A DNA stretch of 35,732 nucleotides from Mycobacterium sp. UM_CSW (GTDB taxonomy: Bacteria; Actinomycetota; Actinomycetes; Mycobacteriales; Mycobacteriaceae): assembly GCF_000455205.1 (NCBI RefSeq), contig NZ_AUWQ01000016.1, forward strand, positions 1 through 35,732, in the 5' to 3' direction. Position 1 is the first letter of the stretch. The number at the start of each line of letters is the position of its first letter. Made by a program: the position numbers and the translations under genes. Positions 24,542 through 30,760 of the stretch are shown here, one piece after another. Below the pieces are notes generated by a model. The model saw only the letters and a list, made by a program, of their open reading frames with translations. It had not been told where the DNA came from and ran no database searches.

Positions 24542-25801
24542 TTACGGCGCGCTGAGTCTCTGAAACCAGGCCAGGTGGTAGTTCGCCGCCACCGAGTCCC
24601 CGGTCGCGGCGGCCTCGGTCGCGGCCAGCAATAAGCAATTGGGGAAGAGCGCGGGATCGAGGTCCGGGTACTGGATCAGCAGCTGATAACGCGCGGTATC
24701 GAGATGCACTCGCAGCAGGTCGATTTCTTCCTCCACCACACCGGTTCCGGCGGCGGCGGCGCGGGCCACGGTGTGCACCATCCGCGGCAGTCCGTCGCGC
24801 CAGTGCGTGGCCTGGCTCAGCTCCCAGCCGAGATCGTCGACCGAGGGCAACTCGCGGGCCTGCGCCGAGGCCTTGGTCTCGGCGAAGTCGTCCAGCCGGC
24901 CCAAAGAATCCCCGGGCGCGTACGTGACGGCGCGCTCGGTTTCGCCCAGCAGGGCAGATACCTTGCCGGCGCGCCGCTCCGGTTCCAGCAACCGCACGCC
25001 CTCTGGAATCGCGATATCCGGCGGTATCCAGCCGTGGGCGAAGTCGGTGACCAATACGGTGGTGCCGTCGGGACGATCCCCGATCGCCCAATTGAGGCGC
25101 GGCTCTTGATGGATCACGAACGCGAGGAGCCGCCGCAACCGTTCGTCGTCGGATTCGCGTCCGGCCGCGGTTACCGGGGCGACCGGTTCTTCCCGGGGCT
25201 CGGTGGGTACCGGCCGCGGTGCCGGCGTCGCGGCGTCGTCGTCGGGGGCTCGGTGCCGAGCCTCGGTGGCTTCCGGGGCGGCCACGTCAGTGACGACGGG
25301 GATAGCCTGAGTCTCCTCGAGATCGGCGCCGGTGCTTCCTTCCGGGCACTCGGCATCGGTGATGACGGGGATAACCTGCGTCGTCTCCAAATCGGCGCCG
25401 TTGAGGGTCTCGGCATCCCGCGGGCGGTCGCGTTCGACGGGCGCCGCGGCGCGCATCGCGTGCAATTGCCGAATCGTCGACTCGACTCGTCGCGCGGCGC
25501 GCGCCCGTGCCTCGTCGATCACCCTGGCTTCTTCCGCCCGTCTGGTGAGATCGGGCATTCCCGCCAGCTTGATGGCCCGCAGCTCGTCATTGGCGCTTCG
25601 CGTGATCCGCTGCAGGTCGTCCTTGAGATACTCTGCGAGAGTGGCGGTTTCGTCGTTCGTCGTGGAAAGCTCGGCAGGCCAAAGCCCGCCCGTCACCCAG
25701 GGCGTGCAATCCAGCGGAGAGCTGAAGGCGGGAATCGTCAGCGACTCCCGAGTAGCTCTCCGGAGGCGCTGGCGCGCCGTCATCCGACCGAAGATCGCCA
25801 C
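24542..25801 (-). CDS. DUF5631/DUF5632-type protein of the Rv0023-Rv0029 cluster (Rv0029-like)
   Basis: A 419-residue soluble protein, longer than Rv0029 (365). The N-terminal part (1-125) is helical (YLKDDLQRITRSANDELRAI, EEARVIDEARARAARRVEST). A disordered acidic/proline linker (about 130-215) contains two near-copies of a 23-residue unit, GADLETTQVIPVITD and GADLEETQAIPVVTD. The C-terminal domain (about 220-419) shows LLAFVIHQEPRLNWAIGDR, TVLVTDFAHGWIPPDI and a helical end LFPNCLLLAATEAAATGD. There is no signal peptide or membrane helix. GTG 25801 is supported by a leaderless -10 box, so it has its own promoter although it follows the operon. Related DUF5631/5632 domains occur in ESX-linked proteins; the molecular role is unknown. 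Confidence 0.8.
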   Translation of the reverse strand: MAIFGRMTARQRLRRATRESLTIPAFSSPLDCTPWVTGGLWPAELSTTNDETATLAEYLKDDLQRITRSANDELRAIKLAGMPDLTRRAEEARVIDEARARAARRVESTIRQLHAMRAAAPVERDRPRDAETLNGADLETTQVIPVITDAECPEGSTGADLEETQAIPVVTDVAAPEATEARHRAPDDDAATPAPRPVPTEPREEPVAPVTAAGRESDDERLRRLLAFVIHQEPRLNWAIGDRPDGTTVLVTDFAHGWIPPDIAIPEGVRLLEPERRAGKVSALLGETERAVTYAPGDSLGRLDDFAETKASAQARELPSVDDLGWELSQATHWRDGLPRMVHTVARAAAAGTGVVEEEIDLLRVHLDTARYQLLIQYPDLDPALFPNCLLLAATEAAATGDSVAANYHLAWFQRLSAP

Positions 25802-25807
25802 TGGTTA

Positions 25808-25813
25808 AGCCTA
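25808..25813 (-). promoter_or_regulatory. -10 box for leaderless DUF5631/5632 gene
   Basis: TAGGCT on the minus strand is followed by six bases and GTG 25801. It faces a second leaderless promoter on the other strand only 58 bases away. Confidence 0.5.
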
Positions 25814-25871
25814 CCGACATCCATCGGGGCGTCCATTCAGTCAGTGAATTGTGCAGCTTCGATGGCCTGGG

Positions 25872-25877
25872 TAGCGT
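25872..25877 (+). promoter_or_regulatory. -10 box for leaderless 47-residue ORF
   Basis: TAGCGT is followed by six bases and ATG 25884, identical in form to the boxes before the pirin and glutathione peroxidase genes in this window. Confidence 0.5.
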
Positions 25878-25883
25878 GGGGAC

Positions 25884-26027
25884 ATGGCTGATTCTGCGCT
25901 GCAGCAGCAACTCGACGAGGTGCGTGCCCTGCTGGCCCGCGCCCGAGAGTTGTTCGGCCCCAATCCCATAGAGCCGCCCACCGACATCGCACCCGATCCC
26001 GACAGCGCGAAGAGGTGGCTGCTTTAG
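25884..26027 (+). CDS. Small 47-residue protein, possible remnant of a DUF4226/P60-type N-terminus
   Basis: ATG 25884 to TAG 26027 encodes a peptide starting MADSALQQQLDEVRALLAR and ending DSAKRWLL. The first half is a predicted amphipathic helix, RALLARARELFGPNP, which resembles EVLSRAHRLFAGD at the N-terminus of the NlpC/P60 protein at 28580-29365. The second half is Pro/Asp-rich. Codon third positions are G/C rich as in real genes here, and a leaderless promoter precedes the ATG. It is the only plus-strand gene within the cluster; its end is 13 bases from the convergent DUF2694 gene. It could be a genuine small secreted or regulatory protein or the stub of a once longer gene (Rv0030 region). 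Function unknown. Confidence 0.55.
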   Translation: MADSALQQQLDEVRALLARARELFGPNPIEPPTDIAPDPDSAKRWLL

Positions 26028-26040
26028 GCCCGTTGAGCCG

Positions 26041-26352
26041 CTAGCGCGCGCCGTGGCGGCGGCGCAGTTTGTGCGCCAGCAGCTTTTCGATGGCCGCATC
26101 AAGATCGTGCGGGGTGGGAACTTCCATCGACGGGGTATGACCTGCCGCGAGGATCTCGTTGCGGACTTCGAGTAACGCCTTGAGGCAGGACACATCGGCC
26201 GTCAGCAGGATGCCCTGCGCCAGCGTCTCGGCGTCGGTTTCCATCGCCTCTTCGCTCAGAGCGACGCTGTGCATATACCCGCCGCGGCAGGAGCGGACCA
26301 GGATGTGCCCGCTCGGGTGGACGGTGTCGAAGGCTGGATTGGCGTCCGTCAT
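26041..26352 (-). CDS. DUF2694 protein, YbaB/EspH-like (Rv0028-like)
   Basis: A 103-residue protein (Rv0028 has 101). The pattern VHPSGHILVRSCRGGYMHSV, LSEEAMETDAETLAQGI and LLTADVSCLKALLEVRNEI is that of a small beta-sheet followed by helices, as in YbaB-like folds and in the ESX-1 accessory protein EspH. No signal peptide or membrane segment. The ATG at 26352 overlaps the stop of the EspC-like gene (ATGA), so the two proteins are translationally coupled and perhaps work as a pair, as a chaperone with its substrate. The role is inferred from family resemblance only. Confidence 0.8.
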   Translation of the reverse strand: MTDANPAFDTVHPSGHILVRSCRGGYMHSVALSEEAMETDAETLAQGILLTADVSCLKALLEVRNEILAAGHTPSMEVPTPHDLDAAIEKLLAHKLRRRHGAR

Positions 26353-26666
26353 CGACCGCCGTCGATGATGCCACCGAAATCTCGTGCCGCGTCTTGCTCG
26401 TGCTGTTCCCACGCGGCCGCCGAAATGCCCAATTTCTCGGCCATGTCGGCGTGGTCGTCGGCTTGCTGTTCGTAGCACTGGCGGCGGAGTTCGAGCAGAT
26501 CGCGCCCGGCCTCACGCAGTTCACCGAAGATGGGCCCAAGTGAATCCAGGCTCTCCTGGATCGCCGCGTGCGACGACGGAACGGTGCGCAAGTAGTCGGA
26601 GGTCTCCTGGTGATGCGCAGCGGCTTGACGTAAGTGCGCGGGCACCACTCGGATTGGCTCGGCCAT
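26349..26666 (-). CDS. EspC-like ESX-associated protein (Rv0027-like)
   Basis: A 105-residue, all-helical protein of the same length as Rv0027 and near that of EspC (103). The beginning IRVVPAHLRQAAAHHQETSD follows the V.P..L...A.HH pattern of the EspC family, secreted through type VII systems. Two long helices (AIQESLDSLGPIFGELREAG and a Glu/His-rich second one) form a hairpin. The usual YxxxD/E export signal is not met exactly: the tyrosine is followed by EQQAD, one residue too long. GAGGAG seven bases before ATG 26666 is a strong ribosome site. It is coupled to the DUF2694 gene and 52 bases downstream of the large Pro-rich gene. Secretion is a hypothesis. Confidence 0.8.
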   Translation of the reverse strand: MAEPIRVVPAHLRQAAAHHQETSDYLRTVPSSHAAIQESLDSLGPIFGELREAGRDLLELRRQCYEQQADDHADMAEKLGISAAAWEQHEQDAARDFGGIIDGGR

Positions 26667-26718
26667 CTGCTGTCTCCTCTTCCTGCGACGCCGGGGCAGC
26701 CCGGCGAGATCACTATTC

Positions 26719-28095
26719 TCATGCGGTCGACGTGGCCGCCGGCCCGGTGGGTGTCGGTGTGTGCGGCTCGGCCGGCGGGGCAGCGGGCGCGTTCGCCGCC
26801 GGTGGGTGCTCCCAGCCTAGAAAGCTCGGCCCGTTCACGGAGGCGATGCGCTGAATCTGGCCGTCGAGCAGGGCCTTCTCGTGACCGAGCGCGAGCGCGT
26901 GACGATCGGTGAGGATGCCGATGTCGCCGGGTGCCGCTTGCAGCGGGTCGACGGGATCGGTGACCGCGGTCCCGGGCGGCGGGATGGTAATTCCCTGCTG
27001 GTGGAACGCATCTGCGATCGGCGCGCCGCCGACGGCGGCTTTGATCGCCGCGGCCAGCTGTGGGCTGGCGGCCGTCACCGTATCGCCATCGGGCAGGGTC
27101 ACCGTGGTCGGACCCACCGGTGGCGAATCGCGCTGGTCCGTCGCGGCGTCTTCTGCGTCGGCCCGGTTTTGCTCGCCCTCGGGATCGTCCGCTTCCGGGT
27201 CGTGCGACCCGACCAGCCGTTCGTCGCCCATGCCGCGCAACGTGCGGCCGGCGTCCTCCAGCCCGGACAACGGCAGGCCGCCCAGGCCACCCAGGCCCGG
27301 CAGCGATCCGGCGCCGAGGCTCGGGATGGCCGGCATCAGCGGTGCCGAGGGCGCTGCCTGGGCCGGGCTGCCACCGGCGGTGGCCGGCACCGGGGAATCC
27401 GCCGCGGGCGGGCCGGAGTCGTCGGCCGGCATCGAATCCAATAGCGGGTCCCAGCCGGTCTCGAGGTCCTCGACGGGGTCATGCGTCGTGCTGTCGGCGG
27501 GCGCGGCGACGGGGGTCGCGGGCGGCCGTTCGTCGGCTCCGCTCTTGGAGGCGTCGTAGAGCGACGTCCATGCGGCCATCAGCGCCGATTTCGACGTGTC
27601 GTCGAGGCTCGCGTTCAGGACGACCGCCCGGATGTCTTTGAGCTTGCCCATGAGGAATCGCTGGAAATCCCGTGCACCCGCCGGAGTGTCGAGATCCGAC
27701 CGGGTCAGAACCGCGGCTTCGGTCTCGCGCTGCAGCTTCGACAGGGCTTCTCGGCCCTCGACGGACTTCAGGTGGGCGTTCAAGATCGCCGTGATCACTT
27801 GCATATCGAGCTGGGAGCTCGCCGAATTCTGATGTGCCAGAGCGGCTTCGGCGCCCGCCATGGCCTCGGCGGCCTCGCCCTGTTCCCGGTCGGATACGGG
27901 CGCCCCGGCGCCGAAGATGTCCGGATGTTGCTGGCGGATCTTGCGCACGATCGCCTCGAGTTGGTCGGGCCGGGTGGTTGGGGTGATGACCGCCGTCACC
28001 TCATTCGGCGCCAAGCCGGCCTGCCACGCGTTCGGGTCGCCGGTGCGGTCCCGGACGGATTTGATCGTGTTGATCAGCTCGTCATACGTCGACAT
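26719..28095 (-). CDS. Large Pro-rich protein with helical module and NlpC-like tail (Rv0026-like)
   Basis: A 458-residue protein (Rv0026 has 448). The N-terminus (1-75, MSTYDELINTIKSVRDRTGD) is followed by a helical domain (about 75-190) with LDTPAGARDFQRFLMGKLKD, very like the 120-residue protein encoded upstream ([20 protein letters not shown]). A Pro/Gly/Ala/Asp-rich disordered region (about 195-345; SLPGLGGLGGLPLSGL) leads to a C-terminal domain (about 350-440: TTVTLPDGDTVTAASPQLA, AAPGDIGILTDRHALALG, FLGWEHPP). The PGDIGILTDRHALALG stretch resembles the PGDLVFPHTGHVQMAIG part of the neighbouring P60 enzyme but no catalytic cysteine is seen. ATG 28095 has GGAGGGG upstream; the open frame to 28854 is not used. 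Function unknown; ESX-associated or wall-associated role inferred. Confidence 0.78.
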   Translation of the reverse strand: MSTYDELINTIKSVRDRTGDPNAWQAGLAPNEVTAVITPTTRPDQLEAIVRKIRQQHPDIFGAGAPVSDREQGEAAEAMAGAEAALAHQNSASSQLDMQVITAILNAHLKSVEGREALSKLQRETEAAVLTRSDLDTPAGARDFQRFLMGKLKDIRAVVLNASLDDTSKSALMAAWTSLYDASKSGADERPPATPVAAPADSTTHDPVEDLETGWDPLLDSMPADDSGPPAADSPVPATAGGSPAQAAPSAPLMPAIPSLGAGSLPGLGGLGGLPLSGLEDAGRTLRGMGDERLVGSHDPEADDPEGEQNRADAEDAATDQRDSPPVGPTTVTLPDGDTVTAASPQLAAAIKAAVGGAPIADAFHQQGITIPPPGTAVTDPVDPLQAAPGDIGILTDRHALALGHEKALLDGQIQRIASVNGPSFLGWEHPPAANAPAAPPAEPHTPTPTGPAATSTA

Positions 28096-28198
28096 CGGTG
28101 TCGCGGCCCCTCCATGCCGGGCGACAGTACCCAGGCATGTTCCCGTCGACAATTCACCCCGGCGCGCCTGTGCACGACCGGATCGAAGCGCGTTCGGG

Positions 28199-28561
28199 CT
28201 AGCCGCTGGGAACGGCGTACTGAGCGCGCAAGCCATCCAGCACAGCCTTTTTCGCGCGGCCGAGTTCGCGCGCGTCGGCGACCACAGTCGCGATCTCGCG
28301 CTGCTTGTCGGCCAGGAACCGACGGAATTCGCGCGCCCCCATCGGGGTATCGACGGCAAGGTACGAGCGGCCGCTGGCGGCGCGGTCGATCTCCTCGGCG
28401 ATGGCGTCGAGTCGCCCGATGCTTTCGCGGCTCGCGGCATGCGCGCTGGCAACCACTTCCGCCAGCACGCGGTCGGCGTCGGCGGCAGTGCCGTGCTGGC
28501 CGGCCAGCGCCGACTGCCGCGCCTGGATGGCGCCCATCGAAGGTCCGGCTGGTTCCGACAT
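28199..28561 (-). CDS. Helical DUF4226-type protein (Rv0025-like)
   Basis: A 120-residue protein, the same length as Rv0025. It is almost wholly alpha-helical: [49 protein letters not shown], then [20 protein letters not shown] and [17 protein letters not shown]. No signal peptide, cysteine or membrane segment. AAGG lies nine bases before ATG 28561. It stands alone here but a closely related module forms part of both neighbours (P60 gene N-terminus and Rv0026-like N-terminal half). A structural or scaffold role, for example packing as a helical bundle with its paralogues, is suggested; no function is known. Confidence 0.8.
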   Translation of the reverse strand: MSEPAGPSMGAIQARQSALAGQHGTAADADRVLAEVVASAHAASRESIGRLDAIAEEIDRAASGRSYLAVDTPMGAREFRRFLADKQREIATVVADARELGRAKKAVLDGLRAQYAVPSG

Positions 28562-28579
28562 TGGTTCAACCTTTTCGTG

Positions 28580-29365
28580 TCATAGCGGGCGGCGTATCGC
28601 GATGTTGCTGCCCAGTGGACTGATTCGCACCGACGCGCCCGAGTAGGGCGCTTCGACGACCAGATTGTTGCCGATGGCCATCTGGACGTGTCCGGTGTGG
28701 GGGAAGACCAGGTCGCCCGGGCGGACCTGGGAACGGGAAACCGGTATCCCGTCGTCAATCTGCTCATAGGTGGTGCGGCCCAAGCGGATGCCCGCCTGGG
28801 CGTAGGACCACTGGACCAACCCGGAACAGTCGAACTGGTTCGGCCCCGTCGCACCCCAGACGTACGGACTCCCCAGCCGCGAAAGCGCCGCGCGCACCGC
28901 GATCGCCGCGCGGGTAGGTGCCCCGCGATGGTGCGTCAACCGGTATCGCAGCGCCCGCAGCGCCGCGGAGTGCCTTCGCGCGTTCGCACGGGCCGACAGG
29001 ACATGGGACCGCTGCGCGCGCAGTCGGGCGACGCTGCGGCGCATCGCCTCACGCTGCGCCATCGGCGTCACCGGGGCGACCGCGGCATCGGCGCGCGCCT
29101 CGTCCACGACGGATTTGGTCAGCGCACCGGCCAGGGCCCGGTCCCGGTGCGCGGCGGCGATGATGTCGGCGGCCGCGGCGTCCGTGCGCGCGGCCGATAG
29201 CAGCCGTTGCCGGCCACGTTCCGCGACTATTTGGTAATGAACTTGTCCCACAGCACTATTCATCGCGCGGTAGGGCACCGTGCCGGCATCCAGCGTCGGC
29301 TGCCGAGTATCGCCGGCGAACAGTCGATGCGCGCGGCTCAACACCTCGATTTCGTTTGCATTCAT
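28580..29365 (-). CDS. NlpC/P60 family peptidoglycan hydrolase (Rv0024-like)
   Basis: A 261-residue protein (Rv0024 has 281). The C-terminal NlpC/P60 domain (about 155-261) carries the catalytic Cys180 in FDCSGLVQWSYAQAGI and His226 in TGHVQMAIG, with SPYVWGATGPNQ before and a VEAPYSGASVRI strand after; such enzymes cut D-glutamyl-diaminopimelate bonds in peptidoglycan stem peptides. The N-terminal 150 residues are long Arg/Ala-rich helices (AQREAMRRSVARLRAQRSHV) related to the DUF4226-type neighbour. No classical signal peptide is visible, so export would need another route, possibly an ESX system. ATG 29365 overlaps the stop of the XRE gene (ATGA). Confidence 0.88.
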   Translation of the reverse strand: MNANEIEVLSRAHRLFAGDTRQPTLDAGTVPYRAMNSAVGQVHYQIVAERGRQRLLSAARTDAAAADIIAAAHRDRALAGALTKSVVDEARADAAVAPVTPMAQREAMRRSVARLRAQRSHVLSARANARRHSAALRALRYRLTHHRGAPTRAAIAVRAALSRLGSPYVWGATGPNQFDCSGLVQWSYAQAGIRLGRTTYEQIDDGIPVSRSQVRPGDLVFPHTGHVQMAIGNNLVVEAPYSGASVRISPLGSNIAIRRPL

Positions 29366-30126
29366 GGCGCCCCCTCGCCACCCGTTGCCTCGACCGCCTC
29401 GGCGAAGGCGCGAACGCGGGGGAGGGCCCCAGGGGGGATCACGCCCCGATTGCGGATGTCCCACATTTCGTCGGTGCCGACACCGACCAGGGCGACGATG
29501 ACCGCCTCCGGCAGCGAAGACTCCGAGCACGCCCGATCGAACCGCGCGCTCAAGCTGGTCGGCATGCGCTTGAGGAGGGAGGTGCGCGTCGCCTCGAGTG
29601 CCTGTAGATGCTCCATGAGCCGCCCCGTGGAATCGGCGCCGGCGTTGACGGCCACGCGCCACGAGCTGGCGGCCAGCATCTCGGCCTTCACGCATTGAGC
29701 GATCACAGACAGAATATACGTCTCATATTCGTTTGATGTCGTCGCCGGCAGCCGATCGATGACGGATTTGAGGGCGTCGAGTTGGGCTTCGGCGTAGCCT
29801 TCCAACACTTCCGTGTCGCTGTGGCGGTCGACGACGACCGTGCCGACGGGCGGCGCGGACCTCGCGTCGACCGGCTGTGCGGCCATCAGCCTGGCCAGCT
29901 CGGCGTCCGGATCGGCGGCTACCAGCAGGCGGGAGTAGGTGCCCGGTGGCAGGCCGAGCCCATTTTCGACCTTCTGAACTGTGCTTTTGTGCGGCTTGCG
30001 GGCGCCGCGCTCCAGAAAACTGAGGCCCATGATGCTGACCCCAGTGGCGGCGGCGAGCTCCGCCAGCGACCAGTCGCGTGACTCGCGCAACGCGCGGATC
30101 GCGGCACCGGCCGACTCACGGCTCAC
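29362..30126 (-). CDS. XRE-family transcriptional regulator (Rv0023-like)
   Basis: A 254-residue regulator (Rv0023 has 256). The N-terminal helix-turn-helix (about 5-65) reads IRALRESRDWSLAELAAATG, VSIMGLSFLERGARKPHKST and VQKVENGLGLPPGTYSRLLV, a Cro/C1-type DNA-binding fold. The remaining 185 residues are helical (ALKSVIDRLPATTSNEYETY, IAQCVKAEMLAASSWRVAV) and may be a dimer or ligand domain. GTG 30126 has a GGAG ribosome site six bases upstream. It is the first gene of the minus-strand cluster and is divergent from whiB5 across 146 bases containing several palindromes. Likely regulates itself, the cluster and whiB5. Confidence 0.88.
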   Translation of the reverse strand: MSRESAGAAIRALRESRDWSLAELAAATGVSIMGLSFLERGARKPHKSTVQKVENGLGLPPGTYSRLLVAADPDAELARLMAAQPVDARSAPPVGTVVVDRHSDTEVLEGYAEAQLDALKSVIDRLPATTSNEYETYILSVIAQCVKAEMLAASSWRVAVNAGADSTGRLMEHLQALEATRTSLLKRMPTSLSARFDRACSESSLPEAVIVALVGVGTDEMWDIRNRGVIPPGALPRVRAFAEAVEATGGEGAP

Positions 30127-30134
30127 CGCAGGCT

Positions 30135-30155
30135 CCGGCCATAGGCCGGATATTA
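30135..30155 (-). promoter_or_regulatory. Promoter and inverted repeat before the XRE gene
   Basis: TAATAT (30155-30150, minus strand) is a strong -10 box; immediately after it lies an inverted repeat CCGGCC-TAT-GGCCGG (30149-30135), then GGAG and the GTG at 30126. The repeat would lie at the transcription start and is a plausible autorepression site or mRNA hairpin. Confidence 0.5.
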
Positions 30156-30205
30156 CACACGGGGCCCGTCCATCCTGCGGATATACGTTTTTATCACGTT
30201 TCTCT

Positions 30206-30246
30206 TGCGCGGCCGCGCGATATGCGTATACGCTTTTGCCTACGTT
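30206..30246 (+). promoter_or_regulatory. Palindromes and promoter upstream of whiB5
   Basis: GCGCGGCCGCGC (30207-30218, 12-base palindrome) and GCGTATACGC (30224-30233, 10-base palindrome) stand just before a TACGTT -10 box (30241-30246). The leader would be about 20 bases with AAGGAGA as ribosome site. A further TATACG string at 30182-30187 is shared with the second palindrome, so a repeated operator half-site is possible. Confidence 0.5.
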
Positions 30247-30272
30247 TCGCTACTGACCCAAGGAGACCGGCC

Positions 30273-30689
30273 ATGGGACACCCTTGCGCAGCCAACCCGG
30301 AATTGTGGTTCGGCTACCCCGACGACGACGGTGGTGACGGCGCGGCGAAGGCGCGCGCCTACGAGCGCTCCGCGACCGAGGCGCGGATCCAATGCCTGCG
30401 CCGCTGCCCGCTGGCCCAGCAGCGTCGCTGCGCCCAGCACGCCATCGCGCACCGCGAGGAGTACGGCGTCTGGGCCGGCGTCAAGCTGCCCGGCGGCCAG
30501 TATCGGAAGCGGGAACAGCTCGCCCGCGCCCACGACGTGCTGCGGCGGATCGCCGCCGGCGAAATCAATTCACGTCAGCTTCCCGAGAACGCGGCCCTGC
30601 TGGCGCGCCACGAACACGAGGCGATGCCGGTCGCGGCGGTGGTGTTGCACCTGCCGATCGCGCAAGTGGGCCCCCGTTCGGCCGCGTGA
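30273..30689 (+). CDS. whiB5: WhiB-family iron-sulfur transcription factor WhiB5
   Basis: A 138-residue WhiB protein (M. tuberculosis WhiB5 has 139). Four cysteines that hold a [4Fe-4S] cluster are at 5, 41, 45 and 53 (CLRRCPLAQQRRC), a C-X35-C-X3-C-X7-C spacing wider than the usual CX2CX5C of other WhiB proteins. The GVWAG turn (about residue 67) and the following basic GGQYRKREQL complete the family signature. WhiB proteins bind the sigma-A subunit and respond to redox or nitric oxide; WhiB5 has been linked to control of type VII secretion genes in M. tuberculosis, which fits its place beside the ESX-like cluster. AAGGAGA precedes ATG 30273. Confidence 0.94.
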   Translation: MGHPCAANPELWFGYPDDDGGDGAAKARAYERSATEARIQCLRRCPLAQQRRCAQHAIAHREEYGVWAGVKLPGGQYRKREQLARAHDVLRRIAAGEINSRQLPENAALLARHEHEAMPVAAVVLHLPIAQVGPRSAA

Positions 30690-30699
30690 CAGTTTGCTG

Positions 30700-30715
30700 A
30701 CCCCGCCGACGGGGT
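30700..30715 (+). terminator. Short GC hairpin after whiB5
   Basis: ACCCCG-CCGA-CGGGGT is a perfect 6-bp stem with a 4-base loop, eleven bases after the whiB5 stop. No T tract follows, so it may be a weak terminator or mRNA end-stabiliser. Confidence 0.4.
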
Positions 30716-30760
30716 AGTCGGGCTTGGCACGACCGAGTCTGTCGACCCGAAGGCGGATCC

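Noticed and set aside
28096-28854. N-terminal extension of the Rv0026-like frame up to 28854
   Set aside because: It would cover the whole 120-residue gene and part of the P60 gene in another frame; the ATG at 28095 has a ribosome site and the expected family N-terminus.
30207-30218. NotI-type palindrome taken alone as an operator
   Set aside because: Such GC palindromes are common by chance in DNA this rich in GC; only its clustering with the TATACG palindromes gives it weight.
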